Below are positions 1-5,766 of a stretch of DNA of 5,838 bases, one piece after another. The translations under genes and the position numbers were made by a program. The stretch's first letter is position 1. Each line of letters begins with the position of its first letter. The notes under the pieces were generated by a model. That model was not told the origin of the DNA, did no database searches, and saw only the letters and a list, made by a program, of their open reading frames with translations. Origin of the DNA: Methanobacterium sp. (GTDB taxonomy: Archaea > Methanobacteriota > Methanobacteria > Methanobacteriales > Methanobacteriaceae); assembly GCA_012838205.1 (NCBI GenBank), contig DUPR01000052.1:1-5838 (forward strand), read 5' to 3'.

Positions 1-1126
1 ATTTACCCAATTCAAAGTTTATACTGGTTTTTATTGATGGAGATAAAAAATAGTACTTCCAAGCCTTTCTTACCTGTGTTCTCCCACTTCCAGAAAATGG
101 TTTAATATGAAATATCAAATGAGTTTTTTCCAGAATTGAAAGGATGTCTTTAACCAAAGCAGAAGAAATTCCTATATCTTTGGCTAATTTACCCTCAGAT
201 GTTTTGCCCGCTTTTTGAATAGCCAGATGCATAAGTATCCTAAAAATAGAACTTCGACTATCTGATCTAAAGGACCTTATAAGAGACACATCTTTTTCTA
301 CAACACGACTCAACATGTCAAAAGTTCTTCCATGTATATCATGCCGGGTTAAGCCAATCTGAAAGGGAAATCCCCCAGAGTACAGATAATTTTCCCACTC
401 CTTTTCAAGTGGCCTTGATAATCTTAACATATTCCTCATTAGCTTATTTTCTATTTCAGGTGCATCTTTCACATCACCAGAAAAAATTAAATTCCTAATA
501 CTAGCTGATGTCCCTTTTGGAGCATGTACACCATGATTTAAAAGTAAATATTCTGAAAAATTTAACGGAAATATTGATTCTTTTTCAGATCTTCTGACCG
601 CATCAACATTTAATTCCAAACTTAATGCTGAAGAACCTGTAAATATCATAAAAATCTTTTTACTCTGGTCATAAAATATTTTACCAGCACTTGACCATTT
701 TTTATCATATTGGGCTTCATCTATTAAAATAAAAAGTTCTTCATCCAGAGTTACCGGGGTTTTTTGATGAACTTCACTAATAAAAACATCCACTGCATCA
801 ACAATTCTTCCACCCAAATATTCCCCCAGATGATCAGCAGAAACATACAGCACTCTATCCTGATTTACACCTTTTTCATTAACTAGGTAATCATAAATTT
901 GGAAAAGTAATGTAGTTTTTCCAACACCCCTTAAACCAGGCATGATTAAAAATCTTTTTTCGTAACTGCCTTCAAGAAAGTTATTAACATGCTTTTTAAG
1001 TTTAAAAAAAGCACTTCTATGTTTGAATTTATTTCCATTTCTTTGAATGTGATCTTGAGCTAATCTTGGGCCTTCTCTTAATCTGGCCAGGATGTAATCT
1101 AAAAGATCATCAGTGCCTGTTTTCAT
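1..1126 (-). CDS. AAA-family ATP-binding protein (AAA_14/DUF4143 type), 3' end cut by window edge
   Basis: The minus-strand frame is open from ATG 1126-1124 to the left edge: 375 whole codons with no stop seen. Residues about 57-170 form a P-loop core: Walker A GLRGVGKT (64-71), Walker B LFILIDEAQ (131-139) and a sensor-1 strand ending TGSSA (163-167). The IDEAQ plus TGSS pair is a hallmark of the archaeal/bacterial AAA_14 group. GGFP (251-254) opens the DUF4143-like C-terminal part. Residues about 305-343 read as a winged helix-turn-helix (GKLAKDIGISSALVKDILSILEK region). Such proteins usually have about 380-450 residues, so little is missing. Their cellular role is generally unknown; ATP hydrolysis and DNA binding are inferred from the domains. 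The start is supported by AAGG (1137-1134) seven bases upstream. The gene is divergent from the nuclease operon, looks more AT-rich than it, and has three dyad repeats directly upstream. Confidence 0.85.
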   Translation of the reverse strand, partial: MKTGTDDLLDYILARLREGPRLAQDHIQRNGNKFKHRSAFFKLKKHVNNFLEGSYEKRFLIMPGLRGVGKTTLLFQIYDYLVNEKGVNQDRVLYVSADHLGEYLGGRIVDAVDVFISEVHQKTPVTLDEELFILIDEAQYDKKWSSAGKIFYDQSKKIFMIFTGSSALSLELNVDAVRRSEKESIFPLNFSEYLLLNHGVHAPKGTSASIRNLIFSGDVKDAPEIENKLMRNMLRLSRPLEKEWENYLYSGGFPFQIGLTRHDIHGRTFDMLSRVVEKDVSLIRSFRSDSRSSIFRILMHLAIQKAGKTSEGKLAKDIGISSALVKDILSILEKTHLIFHIKPFSGSGRTQVRKAWKYYFLSPSIKTSINFELGK

Positions 1127-1160
1127 ATTATCGCCTTACTCAACTTTATGAGTAACCCCC

Positions 1161-1169
1161 TATAAATAG
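1161..1169 (-). promoter_or_regulatory. TATA-like box, proximal, for the AAA ATPase gene
   Basis: On the minus strand this reads CTATTTATA, close to the archaeal TTTATATA-type box. Transcription starting about 25 bp downstream would begin near 1138-1142, giving a leader of only about 12-16 nt before ATG 1126. The box lies between dyads 1 and 2, so a protein on either could block TBP/TFB. It is also an acceptable TATA box on the plus strand, so its orientation is inferred from the gene. Confidence 0.45.
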
Positions 1170-1194
1170 TTACTCAACTTTTAGAGTGATAGCT

Positions 1195-1203
1195 TATAAA
1201 TAG
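1195..1203 (-). promoter_or_regulatory. TATA-like box, distal, for the AAA ATPase gene
   Basis: This is the same nine bases as the proximal box, exactly 34 bp further upstream, between dyads 2 and 3. A start about 25 bp downstream would fall near 1172-1175, giving a leader of about 46-50 nt that contains dyad 1 as a possible RNA hairpin. Which of the two boxes is used cannot be told from the sequence. Confidence 0.4.
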
Positions 1204-1481
1204 TTACTCAAGTTCGAGAGTAAAGCATTAAAAATATCTCCTTTAATTTTTATTTGTCAATTTTTCAAATTTATATCAATCATAGTAATATCAGAATAAA
1301 CTTCGCAACCTTTTGAAATAATTATCCGAGTGAATCCTTCTCTAACATTTTAGTATATCACAGCTTCAAACCATGAATCAATAGTATGATTTTCCGCGTT
1401 TCACAATTTTTTTTGATTACATAATATTTTCACAGAAAACTATATCTTATTGTGACAGAACATAATATTCCTTATGAATAA

Positions 1482-1489
1482 GTATATGC
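1482..1489 (+). promoter_or_regulatory. Candidate TATA box of the nuclease/ATPase operon
   Basis: GTATATGC is preceded by the A-rich stretch GAATAA, which could act as the BRE. A start about 25 bp downstream would fall near 1508-1512, leaving a leader of about 30 nt before ATG 1542. CTATATCT at 1440-1447, preceded by GAAAA, is an equally plausible alternative with a longer leader. Confidence 0.4.
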
Positions 1490-1510
1490 TAATGTGATAA
1501 CAACACATTA
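1490..1510. promoter_or_regulatory. Perfect 7-bp inverted repeat, operator-like
   Basis: TAATGTG (1490-1496) and CACATTA (1504-1510) are exact reverse complements separated by 7 bp. They lie between the candidate TATA box and the expected start site, the usual place for an archaeal repressor to block transcription. The regulator is unknown. The arm TAATGTG recurs at 5458-5464 upstream of the zinc-ribbon gene. Confidence 0.4.
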
Positions 1511-1526
1511 TTAGGATCATTTGTAT

Positions 1527-1532
1527 GAGGAG
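1527..1532 (+). promoter_or_regulatory. Ribosome binding site that fixes the nuclease start at ATG 1542
   Basis: GAGGAG lies 9 bases before ATG 1542. The longer reading from TTG 1521 would place this site inside the coding region and add seven residues (MYEEYVK) ahead of the conserved start of the phosphoesterase fold. GTG 1536 is only 3 bases from the site. ATG 1542 is therefore preferred. Confidence 0.75.
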
Positions 1533-1541
1533 TATGTGAAA

Positions 1542-2738
1542 ATGGTGAAATTCTTACACACAGCAGACTGGCATTTAGGAATAAAATACAAACAATTAGG
1601 AGACAATGCTCAAAAAGCAAGGAACATACGCGTAAAAACCATAGAAAACTTGATGGAAAAGGCCATAGAACTAAATGTTGATTTTATTTTAATCTCCGGT
1701 GACCTTTTTGACAGCAACCAAGTCGACCGCAAGCTCCTAAGTGCAGTTACCCAGATCTTCAGTAAAACCGCACCCACCCCTATCTACCTACTCCCTGGTA
1801 ACCACGACCCTTTAGGTAAGGATTCATTATATAACGACCCAGTATGGGAGAAACTGGATAACCTCACTATATTCACCCAACCAGAACCATACAATCATGG
1901 CAATGTAACTATTTATCCCTGCCCAGTCACCCAGAAAAAATCCAAGGAAGACCCCACTGAATGGATCAATGCCCAAGAAAACCCTAACATTTCAATTGGT
2001 TTAGCCCATGGAAACCTTCAAGTAGGATTCATTGATGATGCCAACTTCCCCATCCACCCAGATCGAACAACAATATCTGGTTTAGACTACTTAGCATTAG
2101 GAGAATGGCACTCGTTATTCCAACAACCTGACAGTAAGGGAGTGATAAGAACTGTATACCCTGGAACTCCTGAAACCACTAAATTCGGTGAAAATGCCAG
2201 TGGTCAAGCAGTAATAGTTGAGATTCAATCACCTGATTCTCCCCCACAAATAACCCCAATAAATGTGGGCACCCTTTCCTGGCTCCAAAAGGAAAAGGAA
2301 ATAAACACCCTTGCTGATGCCCAATACCTAGTAGGAGAACTTAACGATATCCCAGAACCTGAAAATAACGTTATTCTTCTTAAAGTGAAGGGTGTGACTA
2401 ACCAGGAAACCATGAACTATGTTAGCCAATTAGCAGATGATTATCATAATAAATTCATGCATTTCCAAGTTGTCATGGATGAACTTTACCTTAAACCTAA
2501 CCTTTTAGAATTAAAAGCCCTCATACCTGAGGGTGCAATTGTCAACCAAACATTCGAGGCTTTAATGGCTATTATGAAAACCCAACCTGAAATCCAGGAA
2601 TACTCTGACATCACCTCAGAACGCACCAGGGAAATATTCAGCCAACTCCAGAACCAGGAAGTACTCGAGGGCCTATCCCCTGAGATCATAAACCGGGCAT
2701 TTCTTTTAATGTACCAGATGATTAGGGAGGTATCATAA
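1542..2738 (+). CDS. Mre11/SbcD-like metallophosphoesterase, DNA repair nuclease subunit
   Basis: This 398-residue calcineurin-like phosphoesterase is expected to be the nuclease half of a complex with the ATPase encoded next. Its metal-site motifs are in the Mre11 order: DWH (D9, H11), GDLFD (D54), GNHD (N87, H88), H156 in LAHGN, and GEWH (187-190). The last motif is normally GHxH; here the first His is Glu188, and H190 is kept. YPGTPE follows, as in related DNA repair exonucleases. Residues about 250-398 form a capping region and a helical tail that in Mre11 binds the Rad50 coiled-coil base. By family it should act as a Mn-dependent nuclease on DNA ends, though the altered motif leaves the activity uncertain. 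Length is normal for the family. Its TAA directly abuts the next ATG. A longer reading starts at TTG 1521 but is less likely. A housekeeping role is possible, but this looks like a divergent SbcD subfamily. Confidence 0.88.
   Translation: MVKFLHTADWHLGIKYKQLGDNAQKARNIRVKTIENLMEKAIELNVDFILISGDLFDSNQVDRKLLSAVTQIFSKTAPTPIYLLPGNHDPLGKDSLYNDPVWEKLDNLTIFTQPEPYNHGNVTIYPCPVTQKKSKEDPTEWINAQENPNISIGLAHGNLQVGFIDDANFPIHPDRTTISGLDYLALGEWHSLFQQPDSKGVIRTVYPGTPETTKFGENASGQAVIVEIQSPDSPPQITPINVGTLSWLQKEKEINTLADAQYLVGELNDIPEPENNVILLKVKGVTNQETMNYVSQLADDYHNKFMHFQVVMDELYLKPNLLELKALIPEGAIVNQTFEALMAIMKTQPEIQEYSDITSERTREIFSQLQNQEVLEGLSPEIINRAFLLMYQMIREVS
2725..2731 (+). promoter_or_regulatory. Strong ribosome binding site of the Rad50-like gene, inside the nuclease gene
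   Basis: GGGAGGT ends 7 bases before ATG 2739 and lies within the last codons of the nuclease gene. With stop and start touching (TAAATG), translation of the two subunits is probably coupled, which fits a fixed stoichiometry. Confidence 0.8.
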
Positions 2739-5447
2739 ATGAACGTTAACAGCATCCGACTGGAAAACTGGAAGAAATTCACCAACCCAATCGAAATCCA
2801 CTTCAAAGACGGTTTAAACATTCTGCACGGTTCCAACGAGACTGGGAAAACAACCCTCATTGACTCGATTATCACCACTTTTTACTCCAAACACACCAGT
2901 AGTTCACAAAAAATCAAATCCCTCAAACCATGGGGCACATCACTCAACCCCATCTCCACCATCACCTTCCAAAAAAATGGACACCAATACAGGATAAGCA
3001 AGGGTTTCCAGGAGAAAAAATGCCTACTGGAAAAACTGGAAGATGAAACCTGGAGAAAGATAGCTGAAGGTGATAAAGCAGACCAGGAACTCATTGAACT
3101 AGTTGGCGGACAACTACCCTCACGTGGCGATACTAAACCTCAATACTGGGGATTGGGACAAACCCTGTGGATGGTGCAAGGCCAGCCCATCATCAGTGAT
3201 GAACTCAATGATGAAACAGTTTCCCTTTTACAGACCATGGTGCAGGCAACTATTGGATCAGAAAAAGAAAAAGAAGTCCTAAAAAATATTAGATCCCGAT
3301 TTTTAGAAATATTCACCGAAAAAAAGAAGACGATAAGAAAAGGAAGCCCCCTTTCCCAAGTACAGGACGAAATCTCCACCCTTAAAAGTGAATTATCTGA
3401 ATCTAAAAGAATTCAAACCAAAAAAGACGAGTTAATCCGAAAAATTGAGGATAGTGAGTTTTTACTCCAAAGAAACCAAAATAATCTTAAGACTAGTCAA
3501 GAAGAAAGGGACAAAATCAGCCTTGAAGTGGAACAAGCACGTCAACACCAAAAAGATAGAGAACAACTAGAACGCGAGATTGAAGGCATCACCTCTAAAT
3601 ATGAAGCTCTAAATCTCAAAATAGCAGAAATCAATCACAGTGAAGAGAAAATCAACGGGATAAAATCTGAAAACGAACAAATACAACAACAATTAGGCCC
3701 ATTAGAAACCCAGTTAAGCCAATTGAACGAAGAAATAGAGAGAAAAATCTCAGATCTTGATGTTCTAAATAAAACCATCCAACACACCACTGCAGAGAAG
3801 AGTATTGTGGGAATAGCCCACACCAATGTAATGGATGAACAAGCCTTAGAATCCAAAAAAGAACGATTTAAAGAGATAGAAGAACTCTACCAAGCCTTGG
3901 ACACTGCCCAAAACCAATTCAATCAGATCATAGCCCCTACCTCTACTCAGATGAAGGAGATTGAAAAACTTAATCAGCAGATTCATGATACACAAACTCG
4001 CCTCCAAGCCATGGGACTAACAGTAAAAGTTCAACCAATAACAGTTTTATCTGGTGAAATATCCCTAGATAGTGAAGTTACTCCTTTTAATTTAAATGAA
4101 GATGAGAATATTTCCTGGACAGCCAACCAATCATTGAAAATCAGAGTAGATGACCTGGGTGAGTTTGAAGTTAAAAGTGGTAGTCATGACGTGCAAGTCA
4201 CCAAAGAAGAGTTAGAGAATATGCTGAGTGACTACCAAGATCTGGTTGCCCCTTATGGTACTGAGAAATTAGATGACTTAAATGGACTATTAATTTCCAG
4301 AGAAAGTAGAAAAAACGATTTGGAAAGAATCAAAACTGAACTTGATAAAAAATCAGATAAAACCTTAGATGAGCTTCAAAAAGAAATTTTTGAATTTGAA
4401 AATAAGATTAAATTAAAATGGACTAAAATCCCCGATGATTCTCACTATAAAGATTGTGATGATAAGGACAAATCCTTATTCAGGGATGAGCTTTCAAGAA
4501 AAATCGTCCAACTTGAAGATGAAATCAACCAGCAAACCCATGATCGGAACAATTTAGACGCTGAGTTAGAAGCTGATAGAGGAAACGCAAAAGAGTTAGA
4601 TCAACGAATCAACCAGTTGAAAACTGATTTTCATGGAAAAACACAGATTATTGAAGAAATTCAACGGAGAATCAAACGTTTAGAAGATGATGGTCTCAGT
4701 AGGCAGGAAAGGGAAGATGAACTTAACCAGTTATCTTTTAGTTTAGATCAAAAAAATAGGGCCTTGAAGGTTTATCAAGACGAAATTGAGGATAAAGAAA
4801 ACCGTCCGTTAGGATTATTTGATGGACTTAACACTAAAGTTCAACGATTAGAAGATGAGATTAAAAGTCAGGAAATTAACTTAGCAAGAAGTGAAAGTGA
4901 ACTTCAACTCATTATAGGACAGTCTGCTGATACTAGTGTGATTGAAGAAAAACTGGAACAACTCCAAATCCAGGAAAAAGAGTTGCAAACTGAAGCTGAT
5001 AGCATTAAACTCTTATATGAATTAACTAATTTTTACCGAGAAAACACCATTGGAGTACTATCTGACCCTATACGTAAACGGGTCACAGATGATTTAGAGA
5101 AACTATTAGGACCTAAATATTCACTCAATTTTGATAAAACCATGAAACCAGACACAATACTGGCCAATGGTGAGGAAGCCCCTGTGGATCTTTTATCCTT
5201 CGGTACCCAGGAACAAATTTGGTGCCTCTTCAGATTAGCCTTGGGCAGTATCCTAAGCCGTGATGAGAAACAACTGGTAGTCCTAGATGACCCTTTAGTT
5301 AACACAGATCCAGTCAGGATGCACCATGCTTTGGAAATACTGCAAGAAAATGCTAAAGAAATGCAGATAATCGTGGTAACTTGCGATGTGGACAAATATA
5401 ACATGTTGTCTGGTGCAAATTTTATTTCAATGGACGATTCAATGTGA
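2739..5447 (+). CDS. Rad50/SbcC-like AAA ATPase with long coiled coil, no zinc hook
   Basis: This 902-residue ABC-type ATPase is the expected partner of the upstream nuclease, using ATP binding to open and close the complex on DNA. The N-terminal lobe has Walker A GSNETGKT (31-38) and a likely Q-loop at Q147 (MVQGQ). Charged heptad-like helices run about 195-424 and 488-775. The C-terminal lobe has signature LSFGTQEQ (819-826), Walker B LVVLDDP (846-852), a D-loop NTD, and TCD (881-883) at the H-loop position. The LSxGTxEQ and NExGKT forms resemble the YhaN-like branch more than classical Rad50 (LSGGE). The only cysteines are C95, C573, C829 and C882, so there is no CxxC hook. Instead residues about 425-487 look beta-rich and sit at the middle of the coil. 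It is translationally coupled to the nuclease gene. SMC-like or RecN-like identity is less likely given the nuclease neighbour. Confidence 0.88.
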   Translation: MNVNSIRLENWKKFTNPIEIHFKDGLNILHGSNETGKTTLIDSIITTFYSKHTSSSQKIKSLKPWGTSLNPISTITFQKNGHQYRISKGFQEKKCLLEKLEDETWRKIAEGDKADQELIELVGGQLPSRGDTKPQYWGLGQTLWMVQGQPIISDELNDETVSLLQTMVQATIGSEKEKEVLKNIRSRFLEIFTEKKKTIRKGSPLSQVQDEISTLKSELSESKRIQTKKDELIRKIEDSEFLLQRNQNNLKTSQEERDKISLEVEQARQHQKDREQLEREIEGITSKYEALNLKIAEINHSEEKINGIKSENEQIQQQLGPLETQLSQLNEEIERKISDLDVLNKTIQHTTAEKSIVGIAHTNVMDEQALESKKERFKEIEELYQALDTAQNQFNQIIAPTSTQMKEIEKLNQQIHDTQTRLQAMGLTVKVQPITVLSGEISLDSEVTPFNLNEDENISWTANQSLKIRVDDLGEFEVKSGSHDVQVTKEELENMLSDYQDLVAPYGTEKLDDLNGLLISRESRKNDLERIKTELDKKSDKTLDELQKEIFEFENKIKLKWTKIPDDSHYKDCDDKDKSLFRDELSRKIVQLEDEINQQTHDRNNLDAELEADRGNAKELDQRINQLKTDFHGKTQIIEEIQRRIKRLEDDGLSRQEREDELNQLSFSLDQKNRALKVYQDEIEDKENRPLGLFDGLNTKVQRLEDEIKSQEINLARSESELQLIIGQSADTSVIEEKLEQLQIQEKELQTEADSIKLLYELTNFYRENTIGVLSDPIRKRVTDDLEKLLGPKYSLNFDKTMKPDTILANGEEAPVDLLSFGTQEQIWCLFRLALGSILSRDEKQLVVLDDPLVNTDPVRMHHALEILQENAKEMQIIVVTCDVDKYNMLSGANFISMDDSM

Positions 5448-5469
5448 TATTAATCTATAATGTGTTATT

Positions 5470-5474
5470 GGAGG
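5470..5474 (+). promoter_or_regulatory. Ribosome binding site of the zinc-ribbon gene
   Basis: GGAGG lies 6 bases before ATG 5481. The 33-bp gap after the ATPase stop codon and this strong site suggest that the small gene was translated from the same transcript. They also show that the start is real although the frame soon breaks. Confidence 0.65.
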
Positions 5475-5480
5475 ATTTAA

Positions 5481-5680
5481 ATGAATGAAAATTTGGAAAA
5501 TGTTGAAACTGTGAATTGTAGTAGTTGTAAGGCTGAAATTCCCACTGGCATGAAATTATATAAATGCATGGTAAAGGTAGTTTAGAAGAAATAGAAATAA
5601 CTTGCCAGAAGTGTGGGAAAAAATTGGGTGGTAATGAAACTTTCTGTGGAGTGTGCGGATCAAAGGTGTGGAAACGCTAG
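5481..5680 (+). pseudogene. Small zinc-ribbon protein, broken by a single-base frameshift
   Basis: From ATG 5481 the frame gives 34 residues with one CxxC (CSSC, residues 13-16) and another Cys (C29), then stops at TAG 5583-5585. The overlapping frame from ATG 5564 to TAG 5678-5680 gives 38 residues with two more pairs (TCQKCGKK and FCGVCGSK). Restoring one base near 5567 would join them into a protein of about 66 residues with zinc-finger cysteines throughout, typical of small archaeal zinc-ribbon proteins of unknown role. The first half has a good ribosome binding site and the second has none clear. A mutation or a sequencing error is the simplest cause; programmed shifting or two real micro-proteins cannot be excluded. 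It lies 33 bp after the ATPase gene, probably in the same transcript. Confidence 0.65.
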
Positions 5681-5710
5681 TAAATTATCTAGTCATTTTC
5701 CCTTTCCTTC
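5677..5710 (+). terminator. Possible transcription terminator after the operon
   Basis: A weak dyad CTAG...CTAG (5677-5692) is followed by a pyrimidine-rich stretch, ATTTTCCCTTTCCTTC (5695-5710). T-rich tracts like this end many archaeal transcripts. The stem is short and imperfect, so the call rests mainly on the tract and its position after the last small gene. Confidence 0.3.
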
Positions 5711-5766
5711 TAATAGTCTTACAGCTTTCTGTCTAATTAAAGCCACTGGAATAGGAGATATTTATC

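Larger units (their letters stand above)
1136..1237. repeat. Three tandem degenerate 34-bp units, each with a TTACTC-N8-GAGTAA dyad
   Basis: Units lie at 1136-1169, 1170-1203 and 1204-1237, head to tail with no gaps. Each begins with a 20-bp dyad: TTACTCAACTTTATGAGTAA (1136-1155, perfect 7-bp arms around 6 bp), TTACTCAACTTTTAGAGTGA (1170-1189, one arm mismatch) and TTACTCAAGTTCGAGAGTAA (1204-1223, perfect 6-bp arms). Units 1 and 2 end in TATAAATAG; unit 3 ends in the decayed AAAAATAT. The array begins 10 bp upstream of the ATPase ATG. Its position and symmetry fit binding sites for a dimeric regulator, possibly the ATPase's own winged helix; that is inference. Dyad 1 abuts the weak ribosome binding site, so an RNA hairpin hiding it is an alternative. 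Confidence 0.8.
1238..1541. other. Divergent intergenic region, no gene seen
   Basis: These roughly 300 bp are AT-rich and carry no credible ORF; the longest plus-strand ATG frame inspected here (from 1386) is 12 codons. The right half is the likely control region of the nuclease operon. It contains TATA-like boxes CTATATCT (1440-1447) and GTATATGC (1482-1489), a direct repeat ACATAATATT (1419-1428 and 1460-1469), TCACA/TGTGA arms (1430-1434 and 1451-1455) around the first TATA-like box, and a 7-bp palindrome at 1490-1510. The left half (1238-1400) holds a further TATA-like TTTATATC near 1270-1277 and nothing else recognised. No structured RNA is evident. Confidence 0.6.

Noticed and set aside
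1252..1270. ATTTG...CAAAT inverted repeat
   Set aside because: Five-base arms of A/T-rich sequence are expected by chance in this region.
1376..1391. AATCA...TGATT inverted repeat
   Set aside because: Five-base arms with no clear relation to a promoter or start; expected by chance.
1407..1414. Run of eight T as a terminator
   Set aside because: No plus-strand gene lies upstream of it for at least 1.4 kb in this window and there is no stem; it is probably just AT-rich promoter DNA.
1521..1541. TTG start for the nuclease
   Set aside because: It places the GAGGAG ribosome binding site inside the gene and adds seven residues ahead of the conserved beta strand; ATG 1542 fits better.
2225..2878. 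Minus-strand ORFs of 62 and 130 codons
   Set aside because: They lie wholly opposite the nuclease and ATPase genes, have serine/tryptophan-rich low-quality translations, and show no domain; the plus strand has all the conserved motifs.
2882..3856. Three further minus-strand ORFs of 70-79 codons
   Set aside because: They are antisense to the Rad50-like gene with no ribosome binding site or recognisable motif; they arise from its codon pattern.
5033..5404. Minus-strand ORF of 123 codons
   Set aside because: It is antisense to the conserved signature and Walker B region of the ATPase gene and resembles no protein.
2739..5447. Change from C-rich codons early to A/T-rich codons later in the ATPase gene, as a sign of gene fusion
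   Set aside because: The shift is gradual and follows amino acid composition (Lys/Glu/Asn/Asp-rich coiled coil), and the N- and C-terminal lobes together make one standard ATPase.
5564..5680. Separate 38-residue zinc-ribbon gene starting at ATG 5564
   Set aside because: It has no convincing ribosome binding site and overlaps a frame with the matching first half, so one frameshifted gene is the simpler reading.
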